64,000 nucleotides of DNA. It comes from Pseudomonas fluorescens (GTDB lineage Bacteria; Pseudomonadota; Gammaproteobacteria; Pseudomonadales; Pseudomonadaceae). Position 1 is the first letter of the stretch. Each line of letters opens with the position of its first letter. The notes beneath the pieces are model-generated. The model had not been told where the DNA came from and ran no database searches. It saw nothing but the letters and a program-made list of their open reading frames with translations. The stretch covers positions 209,404 to 273,403 of the forward strand of contig NZ_CABVHU010000012.1 in assembly GCF_902497855.1 (NCBI RefSeq), written 5' to 3'. The translations under genes and the position numbers were made by a program. Of the stretch, positions 51,293 to 59,039 are shown piece by piece.

Positions 51293-52120
51293 TCACTTCG
51301 CCTGGTAAATAATCCCCGGACTGCACTGAACCATCTGGTAATGATCCGGCAAACCGTTCAGCGCTTCAGAAGCGCCGAGGAACAGGTAACCGCCGCGTTT
51401 CAACGTGCCGTGAATCCGCAACAGGATGTCTTTCTTCATCTCGGCGGAGAAGTAGATCAGCACGTTGCGGCAGAACACGATGTCGAACTTGCCCAGGCTT
51501 GCATAACTGTCCAGCAGGTTGAACGAGCGGAACTCCACCCGGCTCTTGATCGGCGCCTTGATGGCCCAGCGCCCCGGTCCCTTGGGGTCGAAATAACGCT
51601 GCAGGCGCTCAGGCGACAGCCCGCGACCGATGGCCAGGCTGTCGTACTCGCCGCTCTTGCAGTTGGCCAGCATGGTGCTGGACAGGTCGGTGGCAACGAT
51701 CTGCACCCCCATCTTCAACTGACCCATGTTGACCCGCTCGAACTCATCGATCGACATCGACAGCGAATAGGGTTCCTGACCCGACGAGCACGCCGCCGAC
51801 CAGATCCGCAGACGCTGGCCAGGGGCGGCCTTGATCGCTTCGGGCAGCACCTTGTTCTTCAACACTTCAAACGGATAGGTGTCACGAAACCACAGGGTTT
51901 CGTTGGTGGTCATGGCATCCACTACCCTTTCGCGCAAACCGCTGCGTGGCTGGGTCTGTATGCGCTGGACCAGCTCACCCAGGGACTTGATGCCTTGCTG
52001 TTCCATCAGTTTGTTGAGACGGCTCGCGACCAGGTACTGCTTGTTTTCACCGAGCAAAATGCCACAGGCTTTTTCCAGGAAGACCCGGAACTGTTCGAAA
52101 TCCAAATTACCCGTAGACAA
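51293..52120 (-). CDS. cheR: Chemotaxis methyltransferase CheR
   Basis: CheR methylates glutamates on chemoreceptors using SAM. The 275-residue protein has an N-terminal helical domain (LDFEQFRVFLEKACGILLGENKQYLV) and a SAM-binding domain with IWSAACSSGQEPYSLSM near residue 105. FDIVFCRNVLIYFS and GGYLFLGASEALNG are typical. The start is TTG 52120, with AAGAGGCGG about eight bases upstream; family members begin here, and no ATG is available. cheV lies 48 bp upstream. Its last 98 bases are duplicated at 50808-50905. Confidence 0.94.
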   Translation of the reverse strand: MSTGNLDFEQFRVFLEKACGILLGENKQYLVASRLNKLMEQQGIKSLGELVQRIQTQPRSGLRERVVDAMTTNETLWFRDTYPFEVLKNKVLPEAIKAAPGQRLRIWSAACSSGQEPYSLSMSIDEFERVNMGQLKMGVQIVATDLSSTMLANCKSGEYDSLAIGRGLSPERLQRYFDPKGPGRWAIKAPIKSRVEFRSFNLLDSYASLGKFDIVFCRNVLIYFSAEMKKDILLRIHGTLKRGGYLFLGASEALNGLPDHYQMVQCSPGIIYQAK

Positions 52121-52168
52121 AAAGATACCGCCTCTTAAATCGTGTTGACCGCCAGGGACAGAAGGCCT

Positions 52169-53101
52169 CTAGCTGATGTCTGCTGCTTTGATCCGGTCGA
52201 CTACCCGGGATGCCAGGTCATCAGGGCGGAATTTGGCCAGGAAGTCATCGGCACCGACTTTTTTGACCATCGCCTGATTGAACACACCCGACAACGAAGT
52301 ATGCAGGATGATATGCAGCTTTTGCATGCGCGGGTCGTTGCGGATCTCGGCCGTCAGGGTGTACCCGTCCATTTCCGGCATCTCGATGTCGGAAATCATC
52401 ATCAGGAACTCTTCTTCCGGCTTCTTGCCCTCCTCGACCAACTTGCGCAGGTAATCCAGCGCCTGCCGGCCATCGTTCAACGCCACCACTTCGACACCGA
52501 CCGCTTGCAGGCACCGCGAAACCTGCTTGCGCGCCACCGACGAGTCGTCGACTGTCAACACGCGCAAGGACAACGCCTTTTGCCGGGTATCGACGTCCAC
52601 CACACCGACGGAAATCGCTTCCGGGGTCGGCGCCACTTCCGCCAGCACCTTCTCGACGTCGATGATTTCAACCAGCTGATTGTCGACCCGGGTCACCGCC
52701 GTCAGGTAATGATCGCGTCCCGTGCCCTTGGGCGGCGGATGGATCTCCTCCCAGTTCATGTTGACGATGCGTTCCACCGAGCGCACCAGGAACCCCTGGG
52801 TCTTGGTGTTGTACTCCGTAATGATCACGAAGGGATTGCTTTGATCACGCAACCGACCGGAACCGGTCGCCATCGCCAGGTCGAGAATCGGAATAGTCGC
52901 CCCACGAATACTCGCCACACCGCACACGACAGGATTGGACTTGGGCATCAGGGTCAGCTTGGGGCATTGCAGCACCTCACGAACCTTGAATACGTTGATC
53001 CCATACAGCTGCTGGCCGTCGAGACGGAACAACAACAGCTCAAGGCGATTCTGCCCCACCAGTTGCGTGCGCTGGTTTACCGAATCCATTACACCAGCCA
53101 T
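52169..53101 (-). CDS. cheV: Chemotaxis coupling protein CheV
   Basis: CheV links receptors to CheA and modulates adaptation. The 310-residue protein has a CheW-like domain (about 15-165: LELLLFRLDGQQLYGINVFKVREVLQ and RGATIPILDLAMA) and a receiver domain (180-305) with VLTVDDSSVARKQV. The phospho-acceptor is in MMISDIEMPEMDGYTL and the lysine in FLAKFRPDD. The start MAGVMDSVNQRTQLVGQNRL at 53101 is the family start. A longer frame into the divergent flgA gene is not real. It is co-directional with cheR. Confidence 0.95.
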   Translation of the reverse strand: MAGVMDSVNQRTQLVGQNRLELLLFRLDGQQLYGINVFKVREVLQCPKLTLMPKSNPVVCGVASIRGATIPILDLAMATGSGRLRDQSNPFVIITEYNTKTQGFLVRSVERIVNMNWEEIHPPPKGTGRDHYLTAVTRVDNQLVEIIDVEKVLAEVAPTPEAISVGVVDVDTRQKALSLRVLTVDDSSVARKQVSRCLQAVGVEVVALNDGRQALDYLRKLVEEGKKPEEEFLMMISDIEMPEMDGYTLTAEIRNDPRMQKLHIILHTSLSGVFNQAMVKKVGADDFLAKFRPDDLASRVVDRIKAADIS

Positions 53102-53157
53102 GCCCAGACTCCCTACACCAACGCTAAGTGTGTTGCGACGCGCATTCATCACTAAAC

Positions 53158-53171
53158 GGCACGGCGCTTGC
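53158..53171 (+). promoter_or_regulatory. Sigma-54 promoter of flgA
   Basis: GGCACGGCGCTTGC has GG and GC at the exact -24/-12 spacing. The predicted start, about 12 bases after the -12 C, is 53183-53184, at the A of the flgA ATG. RpoN/FleQ control of flgA is known in P. aeruginosa. Confidence 0.65.
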
Positions 53172-53183
53172 TTTTTAACCCTT

Positions 53184-53945
53184 ATGAACCCAGACCCGAC
53201 ATTTTTCCGACGCCTGACCTCCAACTGCCACCGATGGTGCAGCGTGCTGGCGGCCGTGTGCCTGTTCAACGCCGGCAGCCCTGCCATTGCTGACACGGTT
53301 ACCTTGCCTGACATGCTTATCGGCGTCACTCAGGGCTTTCTTGAATTCACCGTGGAAGACTATCTGGCGAGCAGCCAGACGCAAGGCCGTTACGAGATCC
53401 AGGTCAACCCGCTCGACCCGCGACTGCGCATGCCGATGTGCGACAAGGAATTGACAGCCACCCTCGAGAGTCCGGCCAGGCCGCTGGGCCGGGTCACGGT
53501 CAAGGTTCGCTGCGAGGGCGCCTCCCCCTGGACAGTCTTCGTGCCCGCTCAAGTCCGCCTGTTTCGCGACATCGTGACCACCACCCGCCCCCTGCGCCGC
53601 GCGAGTATTGTCGAGCCCGAGGACGTGACCTTGCGTGAGCGAGACATCAGTCTGATCAATCAGGGTTACCTGACCTCGACCGACCAGGCGATCGGGCAGA
53701 AACTGACCCGCCCCATGGTCGCTGACCAGGTCATTACCCTGGTGCATCTGGAACAGGCCGAAGTCATCAGCAAGGGCGACCAGGTGGTGATTACCGCCCG
53801 CAGTGGTACGCTCAGTGTGCGCATGCCGGGTGAGGCACTGTCCAACGGCGGCATGCGGGAACAGATTCGAGTGAAAAACCTCAACTCCCAACGGGTCATC
53901 AAGGCGCAAGTCATCGCGCCTGGCCAGGTGGAAGTGGCCATGTAA
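53184..53945 (+). CDS. flgA: Flagellar P-ring assembly chaperone FlgA
   Basis: FlgA is a periplasmic chaperone for P-ring (FlgI) assembly. The 253-residue protein has a signal peptide (CHRWCSVLAAVCLFNAGSPAIA, cleavage before DTV). An SAF domain and C-terminal beta domain follow: VGQKLTRPM-like AIGQKLTRPMVADQVIT, VISKGDQVVITARSGTLSVRM and VIAPGQVEVAM. The ATG at 53184 has no recognisable Shine-Dalgarno, and the sigma-54 promoter would start the RNA at this codon. The next in-frame start would destroy the signal peptide. It is divergent from cheV. Confidence 0.93.
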   Translation: MNPDPTFFRRLTSNCHRWCSVLAAVCLFNAGSPAIADTVTLPDMLIGVTQGFLEFTVEDYLASSQTQGRYEIQVNPLDPRLRMPMCDKELTATLESPARPLGRVTVKVRCEGASPWTVFVPAQVRLFRDIVTTTRPLRRASIVEPEDVTLRERDISLINQGYLTSTDQAIGQKLTRPMVADQVITLVHLEQAEVISKGDQVVITARSGTLSVRMPGEALSNGGMREQIRVKNLNSQRVIKAQVIAPGQVEVAM

Positions 53946-54063
53946 GGTGCCCTGCGGGTGGGCTCCGGGTGGGTGAAAATGTGGCGCGCCACTCGACTGT
54001 TCCCTAAACTGTGCTTCATGCAGGGCCAGCGCTGGCGCGCGCAAGCTCATTGAGAAATGGGCC

Positions 54064-54090
54064 TAAAGTTTTCCCGGGTATGGCCGAAAA
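54064..54090 (+). promoter_or_regulatory. FliA (sigma-28) promoter of flgM
   Basis: TAAAGTTT, 11 bases, GCCGAAAA matches the sigma-28 consensus TAAAGTTT-N11-GCCGATAA at 15 of 16 positions. It lies 37 bp before flgM. Confidence 0.9.
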
Positions 54091-54126
54091 CATGGCAAGC
54101 GTCCAAATACCCAGAGGTTTTTTATC

Positions 54127-54453
54127 ATGGTCATCGATTTCAACCGATTGAACAGTCCCTCGCCACCAACGGCCAGTACCCGTGCCAGTGCTGCCAGGGA
54201 AACCGCCGACGCCAGCAAGCCCGCGCCGTCGAGTATCCCGGCCGAACAGGCCAGTACCGTCAAAAGCGGGGAATCGGTACACATCAGCAATGAGGCTCAA
54301 CAGTTGCAGAAGGTCACTGACACGCTGCGCGATCAGCCTGCCGTCGACAAAGCCCGAGTGGCCGAGTTGAAAGCAGCGATTGCCGATGGCAGCTACAAAG
54401 TCGACAGCAACCGTGTCGCCAGCAAACTGCTCAACTTCGAAGCCCAGCGCTAG
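54127..54453 (+). CDS. flgM: Anti-sigma-28 factor FlgM
   Basis: FlgM binds FliA until hook completion allows its export. The 108-residue protein starts MVIDFNRLNSPSPPTASTRA. Its disordered Ala/Ser/Pro-rich N-terminal half is followed by the FliA-binding helices VHISNEAQQLQKVTDTL and DKARVAELKAAIADGSYKVDSNRVASKLLNFE. The FliA promoter upstream gives the usual feedback loop. flgN follows within 48 bp. Confidence 0.95.
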   Translation: MVIDFNRLNSPSPPTASTRASAARETADASKPAPSSIPAEQASTVKSGESVHISNEAQQLQKVTDTLRDQPAVDKARVAELKAAIADGSYKVDSNRVASKLLNFEAQR

Positions 54454-54501
54454 GCCACGGCCCGCGCCAGGCTTTTGGACGCTTAACACCCAAGGCCAGC
54501 C

Positions 54502-54969
54502 ATGCACGACACCCATCTTCTGCAATTGATCACTGACGACTTTGCTCCCGCACAACATTTGCTGCAGCTACTGCAAACCGAATCCATCGCCTTGCACGGT
54601 CGCGACATGCCGTTGCTCGAAGACATACTGGCGCAGAAACAGGCATTGATCGTTCTGCTCGAACAGCATGGCCGCAAGCGCAGTGAAATCCTCGCCAGTC
54701 TCAACCTGCCCACCAATCGCCAGGGCCTTGAGCAACTGGCCAGCCAATCGAGCGTGGGTGAACAGTTGCTGGCACAAAGCGAGGTGCTGACCGACCTCCT
54801 GGGCCAATGCCAGGCCGCCAACCTCAACAATGGCCAGTCGATCATGAGGCAGCAGGCCGCCACGGCCACCCAGCTGAAAATCCTCACCGGCGGCGAGCCG
54901 CCAGCGCTCTACAACGCCAGCGGATCCTTCTCCACGCTTGTGAAGCCGCGCCCGCTCAGTCAGGCGTAA
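54502..54969 (+). CDS. flgN: Flagellar export chaperone FlgN
   Basis: FlgN is the cytosolic chaperone for hook-filament junction proteins FlgK and FlgL. The 155-residue protein is nearly all helical (coiled-coil-like LLQLLQTESIALHGRDMPLLEDILAQKQALI), with the conserved C-terminal region GQCQAANLNNGQSIMRQQAATATQLKILTG. It is downstream of flgM, as usual in Pseudomonas, and upstream of ycgR. Confidence 0.92.
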   Translation: MHDTHLLQLITDDFAPAQHLLQLLQTESIALHGRDMPLLEDILAQKQALIVLLEQHGRKRSEILASLNLPTNRQGLEQLASQSSVGEQLLAQSEVLTDLLGQCQAANLNNGQSIMRQQAATATQLKILTGGEPPALYNASGSFSTLVKPRPLSQA

Positions 54970-55061
54970 GCCTGCTGCCGAGCACGCTCTATCTAGACGC
55001 GAAACATGCTGGCAAAATACTAGCCAGCCGCAGTCATATTTTGTCCGGAGATTGATGAACC

Positions 55062-55808
55062 GTGTCCAATGCCTTAAACGCGGGAGATGCTCCGCAGCCA
55101 CCCAAGGTGCTTACCACGCCTCTGGAGATCTCCGGCAACCTGCGCCAGCTGCAAGACAGCCATGACCCGCTGATCATCACGTTCCACGAGCGCAGCCAGC
55201 GCTTCCAGAGCTATCTGGTGGACATCGACCGTGAACGTAAAACGATCACTCTGGACGAAATGATTCCCCGCGATGGCGAGCGCTTCCTGCTGGCCGGCGA
55301 ATCGTTCAAGGTCGAAGGCTTTCACGACGGCGTGCGCATTGCCTGGGACAGCAACGGCCCACTGACCATCGATGAGTCCGGCGATACTCGCTGCTACCGC
55401 GGCCCACTGCCCGAACAAGTGGTCTATCACCAGCGCCGCAATGCCTTTCGCGCCGCGTTGAAGCTGGCGCAACTGGTCGACGTCAATCTGGACGGTGAAA
55501 AGCTCAGGAGGCCGATCTGCGGCAAATTGCTGGACATTTCCGCCACCGGTTGCAAGTTGCGCTTCGAAGGCGATATCAGCAGCAGCCTGCAGCTGGGCCA
55601 GGTTTACGATCGCTTCGCCGCCGCCCTGCCCTTTGGCAAAATGACGGCACCGGTCGAACTGCGGTACCTGCATTTCGAAGAAAGAATCTCCACCACCTTC
55701 GCCGGCGTACGCTTTCACAACATGAGCGGATTGGTGCAGCGTCAGGTCGAGCGGTTCGTCTATCAGCTCCAGCGCGAAGCGCGGCGCTTCGACAAAGACG
55801 ACTTCTGA
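55062..55808 (+). CDS. ycgR: Flagellar brake protein YcgR (PilZ domain)
   Basis: YcgR binds c-di-GMP and slows the motor. The 248-residue protein has an N-terminal YcgR domain (about 20-125, SHDPLIITFHERSQRFQSYLVDID). The C-terminal PilZ domain carries the RxxxR motif in YHQRRNAFRA near residues 126-131 and the (D/N)xSxxG motif DISATGC near residues 159-165. The start is GTG 55062, with GGAG about 11 bases upstream, slightly far. A strong terminator follows, ending the flgM-flgN-ycgR set. It acts at the cytoplasmic face of the flagellar motor. Confidence 0.93.
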   Translation: MSNALNAGDAPQPPKVLTTPLEISGNLRQLQDSHDPLIITFHERSQRFQSYLVDIDRERKTITLDEMIPRDGERFLLAGESFKVEGFHDGVRIAWDSNGPLTIDESGDTRCYRGPLPEQVVYHQRRNAFRAALKLAQLVDVNLDGEKLRRPICGKLLDISATGCKLRFEGDISSSLQLGQVYDRFAAALPFGKMTAPVELRYLHFEERISTTFAGVRFHNMSGLVQRQVERFVYQLQREARRFDKDDF

Positions 55809-55821
55809 TACAACGCTCCAA

Positions 55822-55864
55822 TAAAAAACGGGCAGCCCCTTGCGGTGACTGCCCGTTTTTTTTG
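55822..55864. terminator. Bidirectional intrinsic terminator
   Basis: AAAAAACGGGCAG and CTGCCCGTTTTTTTT form a strong stem with a loop of about 13 bases. It serves ycgR on the plus strand and the convergent MFS gene on the minus strand. Confidence 0.92.
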
Positions 55865-55873
55865 TGCCCGAAG

Positions 55874-57256
55874 TTAAGGCCTGGCCTCGGTAAAGCTTTG
55901 CTCACGGCCCAGGTCTTCGTCATCCGCGGACGAATCGGTTTCGGTCACCGGTTCACGCTCAGGCTCAGGCTCGGGGTCCGGCTCGGGTTCGACCGGATTC
56001 TGCATCTGCTCCTGCACCACCTGCTCATCGACCCGTGGGTCAAGGCAAGCCACCAGCGGTGAACTCGACATACTGTCCGGCATGGCGACGTGATGCAGCG
56101 GTGCATCGTCCACCTGGTGCAGATTGGTGACCGCTTTCGGGCGAATCCGCCAGACCAGCACCAACGCGAAGAAACTGAAGAAGGCGTACAGCATCTGGCT
56201 GCCGAACAGTTTCATCAGCACCCCCGCCACCAACGGCCCGATACTGGCGCCGACGCCATAGGTCACCAGCAACATCGCCGTCAGGGAGACTCGACGGTCA
56301 CCCTCGACATGGTCATTGGAGAACGCCACCGCCAACGGGTACAGGCAGAATTGCACCAACGAGCAGAGGAAACCGGCGATGAACAACACCTCCAGCGGCA
56401 CCTGCTTCATGATCGCCAGCGGCAATGCAGCCAGTGCCAGGCTGAAGGCAAAACAACGGATCAACAGCGCCCGGTCATAACGATCGGACAGCCAACCCAA
56501 CGGCCATTGCACCAGCAGGCCGGCGAAAATGCAGCTACCCATGAACAAACCGACCTGCTCCGTGGACAAGCCTTGCTGCGAGGCGTACAGCGGCGCCAGA
56601 CCGTAGAACGAACCGACGATCAACCCCGCTCCCAGCACCGTGCTCAACGATTGCGGCACGCGTTTGATGAAGAACCTCGGCTCCATCGGCGCCGGGTGCA
56701 ACGCCGCCGGGTGGATCCGCTGGGTCAGGGCTACCGGTACCAGGCACAGCGCGAAGCACAGGGCGACCAGCATCAACAGTTCCAGACCCAACCCCGGGTG
56801 CATGACCAGAATCAGCTGGCCCAACACCAGCCCCAGGTATGACGCGATCATGTAGCCGCTGAACACGATGCCCCGTTGCTTGGCTTCCGCCTGCTCGTTG
56901 AGCCAGCTTTCGATGACCATGTACTGGCACATCATGCCGAGGCCGACGATGACCCGCAGAAACAGCCACGCGGGCAACCAGTCCACCAGGCCATGGCCCA
57001 GCACCGCCGCACCGACGATCCCGGCACAGGCCGAATAGGCTCGAATGTGTCCGACCCGGGCAATCAGCCGATGGCCGATCTTGCCACCCAGCACCAGGCC
57101 GAAATAGTTGGCCGCCATCAACGCACCGACCCACAGGCTGTCGACATGATCGGCAGCCAGGCGCAAGGCCAGGTAGGTACTCAGCAAGCCCGAGCCGATC
57201 AACATCATCAGCGAGGCAAAATAAAGCGCTCGAAAGGGTTTCCAGATTTGGCGCAT
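55874..57256 (-). CDS. MFS transporter (YcaD-like) with acidic C-terminal tail
   Basis: This 460-residue protein has twelve predicted membrane helices. An N-terminal MFS domain includes GLVLGGKIGHRLIARVGHIR, the motif-A equivalent, and a second domain includes GWLSDRYDRALLIRCF. Residues after about 380 form a long cytosolic tail with a Pro/Glu/Asp repeat (PVEPEPDPEPEPEREP) not needed for transport. The YcaD-like subfamily is of unknown substrate. It is convergent with ycgR and transcribed from its own region. Confidence 0.9.
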   Translation of the reverse strand: MRQIWKPFRALYFASLMMLIGSGLLSTYLALRLAADHVDSLWVGALMAANYFGLVLGGKIGHRLIARVGHIRAYSACAGIVGAAVLGHGLVDWLPAWLFLRVIVGLGMMCQYMVIESWLNEQAEAKQRGIVFSGYMIASYLGLVLGQLILVMHPGLGLELLMLVALCFALCLVPVALTQRIHPAALHPAPMEPRFFIKRVPQSLSTVLGAGLIVGSFYGLAPLYASQQGLSTEQVGLFMGSCIFAGLLVQWPLGWLSDRYDRALLIRCFAFSLALAALPLAIMKQVPLEVLFIAGFLCSLVQFCLYPLAVAFSNDHVEGDRRVSLTAMLLVTYGVGASIGPLVAGVLMKLFGSQMLYAFFSFFALVLVWRIRPKAVTNLHQVDDAPLHHVAMPDSMSSSPLVACLDPRVDEQVVQEQMQNPVEPEPDPEPEPEREPVTETDSSADDEDLGREQSFTEARP

Positions 57257-57326
57257 CGGCGTTCCGAGCGGCTCCTTGCAGTGAGTTACGGACTATCCGA
57301 AAAGATAGCCCGGTGTCGACGGATCG

Positions 57327-58670
57327 TCAGGCCTGGGCCGCTAAAACACGCCGCTCCCAGGGAGTAATTTCATCAAGGAAGCTGGTCAACTCCAGGGTCT
57401 TCGAAGCGATGTAACCTTCGATGAACTCCTCGCCAAACAGTTCCTTCGCCAATTGACTACGTTTCAGACGCTCGAGAGCGGCATGCAAGGTACAGGGCAA
57501 TGAAAGATTATCCGGCACCTCGAATTCGCCCTGAATCGCCTCGCTCGGCTCCAGTCGATTTACGATGCCATATAACCCCGCCGCCAGGCTCGCGGCAATC
57601 GCCAGATACGGATTGGCGTCAGCCCCCGGCAAACGGTTCTCGACCCGACGGGCGACCGGCGAACTGGCCGGAATGCGCAAACCGGCCGCGCGGTTGTCGT
57701 GGGACCAGCAGGCATTGTTCGGTGAGGCGAACGGATGGCACAAACGCTGATAGGAGTTCACGTTAGGCGCGAACAACGCAGTGAAGTCCGCCATGCCCGC
57801 CTGCTGGCCGCCGATGAAATGACGGAAGATCGCGGTCGGCTCTCCTGCCTCGTCGCTGAACACGTTACGCCCGGTGCCGATCTCGACGATGCTCTGGTGA
57901 ATGTGCATCGAACTGCCCGGCGTGTGCGCCAGCGGCTTGGCCATGCAGACCACGGTCAAGCCATGCTTGAGCGCGACTTCCTTGAGCAGATGTTTGAACA
58001 GCAATGTCTGGTCGGCCAGCAGCAACGGATCGCCGTGCAACAGGTTGATCTCGAATTGGCTGACGCCCATCTCGTGCATGAAGGTATCGCGCGGCAAGCC
58101 CAAGGCCGCCATGCATTCATAGACTTCACTGAAGAACGGCCGCAAGCCATTGTTGGAACTGACGCTGAAGGCCGAATGACCGTCCTCGCGACGACCGTCC
58201 AGGCCTACCGGTGGCTGGAAGGGTCGAGTCGGGTCGGGGCTGGGCGCGAAGACAAAAAATTCCAGCTCGGTCGCCACCACCGGCGCCAGGCCCAAGGCGG
58301 CGTAACGCGCGATGACGGCCTTGAGCTGGCCGCGTGTCGACAGATTCGAGCTCTCGCCGGTCAACTCATCCGCATCACAAATGGCAAAAGCGCGCGGTTG
58401 CTTGCTCCAGGGTAACCGGTGGATCTGCGCAGGATCGGGAACCAACGCCAGGTCGCTGTCATCGCTGCCGTAGAAACGCGCTGGCGGATATCCGCCCATG
58501 ATGCATTGCAGCAGCACCCCGCGCGCCATCTGCAAACGTCGCCCTTCGAGAAAACCTTCGGCGGTCATTACCTTGCCACGGGGTACGCCATTCAAGTCCG
58601 GCGTGACACATTCAATCTCATCAATGCCCGTCAATCGCTGCGCGAGTGAACGCTGGCCATCGGTCGTCAT
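57327..58670 (-). CDS. Glutamine synthetase family protein (gamma-glutamylpolyamine synthetase-like)
   Basis: This 447-residue protein has an N-terminal beta-grasp region (IDEIECVTPDLNGVPRGKVM) and a catalytic domain with GVSQFEINLLHGDPLLLADQ, ATP-binding KPLAHTPGSSMHIHQSI and the glutamate-binding NRAAGLRIPASSP and RVENRLPGADANPYLAIAA. The short N-terminal part and the NLLHGDP segment point to the PuuA/SpuB group, which joins glutamate to putrescine or other amines, rather than housekeeping GlnA. The start MTTDGQRSLAQRLTG is preferred over the longer frame. Its polyamine role is inferred. Confidence 0.9.
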   Translation of the reverse strand: MTTDGQRSLAQRLTGIDEIECVTPDLNGVPRGKVMTAEGFLEGRRLQMARGVLLQCIMGGYPPARFYGSDDSDLALVPDPAQIHRLPWSKQPRAFAICDADELTGESSNLSTRGQLKAVIARYAALGLAPVVATELEFFVFAPSPDPTRPFQPPVGLDGRREDGHSAFSVSSNNGLRPFFSEVYECMAALGLPRDTFMHEMGVSQFEINLLHGDPLLLADQTLLFKHLLKEVALKHGLTVVCMAKPLAHTPGSSMHIHQSIVEIGTGRNVFSDEAGEPTAIFRHFIGGQQAGMADFTALFAPNVNSYQRLCHPFASPNNACWSHDNRAAGLRIPASSPVARRVENRLPGADANPYLAIAASLAAGLYGIVNRLEPSEAIQGEFEVPDNLSLPCTLHAALERLKRSQLAKELFGEEFIEGYIASKTLELTSFLDEITPWERRVLAAQA

Positions 58671-59039
58671 GACGCAATCCTTGTTATTGTGCGAGCCGCT
58701 AACGGCGACCCGTACAAAATAGGCTCCGCGTGTTCGGAATTTCAAGCATCGATATACAAATACTTCACCAGCAATAACAACACCCCACTGTAGGAGCCGG
58801 CTTGCCGGCGAAAGCGGTGGTTCAGTCGACATCTTCGCTGGATGTCAGAACGCCTTCGCTGGCAAGCCAGCTCCTACAGGGGGGTGTGCATTCAGGTAGA
58901 TAGCGGCTAAACAGCCGCCGCCCGAGGCAGCTAAATATTTGAAGGCGTTATCGAAAAACGGGATTATCCTGACTCATTGAAGTGCGCTGCCCATCGCTTG
59001 ACCTCAAGACGCTTTCCATCGCTGCAAAAGGCCGAAGTC
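58671..59039. repeat. Intergenic region with a REP pair
   Basis: This 369-bp gap between divergent genes carries a REP pair at 58789-58878 (left arm TGTAGGAGCCGGCTTGCCGG, right arm GGCAAGCCAGCTCCTACA). The rest, probably holding promoters for both neighbours, shows nothing I can name. Confidence 0.85.

Larger units (their letters stand above)
50418..51390. repeat. Tandem direct duplication of ~488 bp (flgB 5' end to cheR 3' end)
   Basis: Copy 1 spans 50418-50905 and copy 2 spans 50906-51390 (485 bp). Each contains the start of flgB, its upstream region with sigma-54 promoter, a REP pair (50636-50725 and 51121-51210), an intrinsic terminator and the 3' end of cheR. The copies differ at about 15-20 positions, mostly inside the spacer (for example GTCTGCCGCTTTTCTGCC versus GGCTGCCGCTCTGCC), so the event is not brand new. 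The junction reads GGTAAC|TATCGAAGC. Confidence 0.93.

Noticed and set aside
53102..53183. Sigma-28 promoter for cheV on the minus strand (TTAAAA...GCCGTTTA)
   Set aside because: The spacing between the two halves is off by about one to two bases from the consensus, and the -10 part fits poorly.
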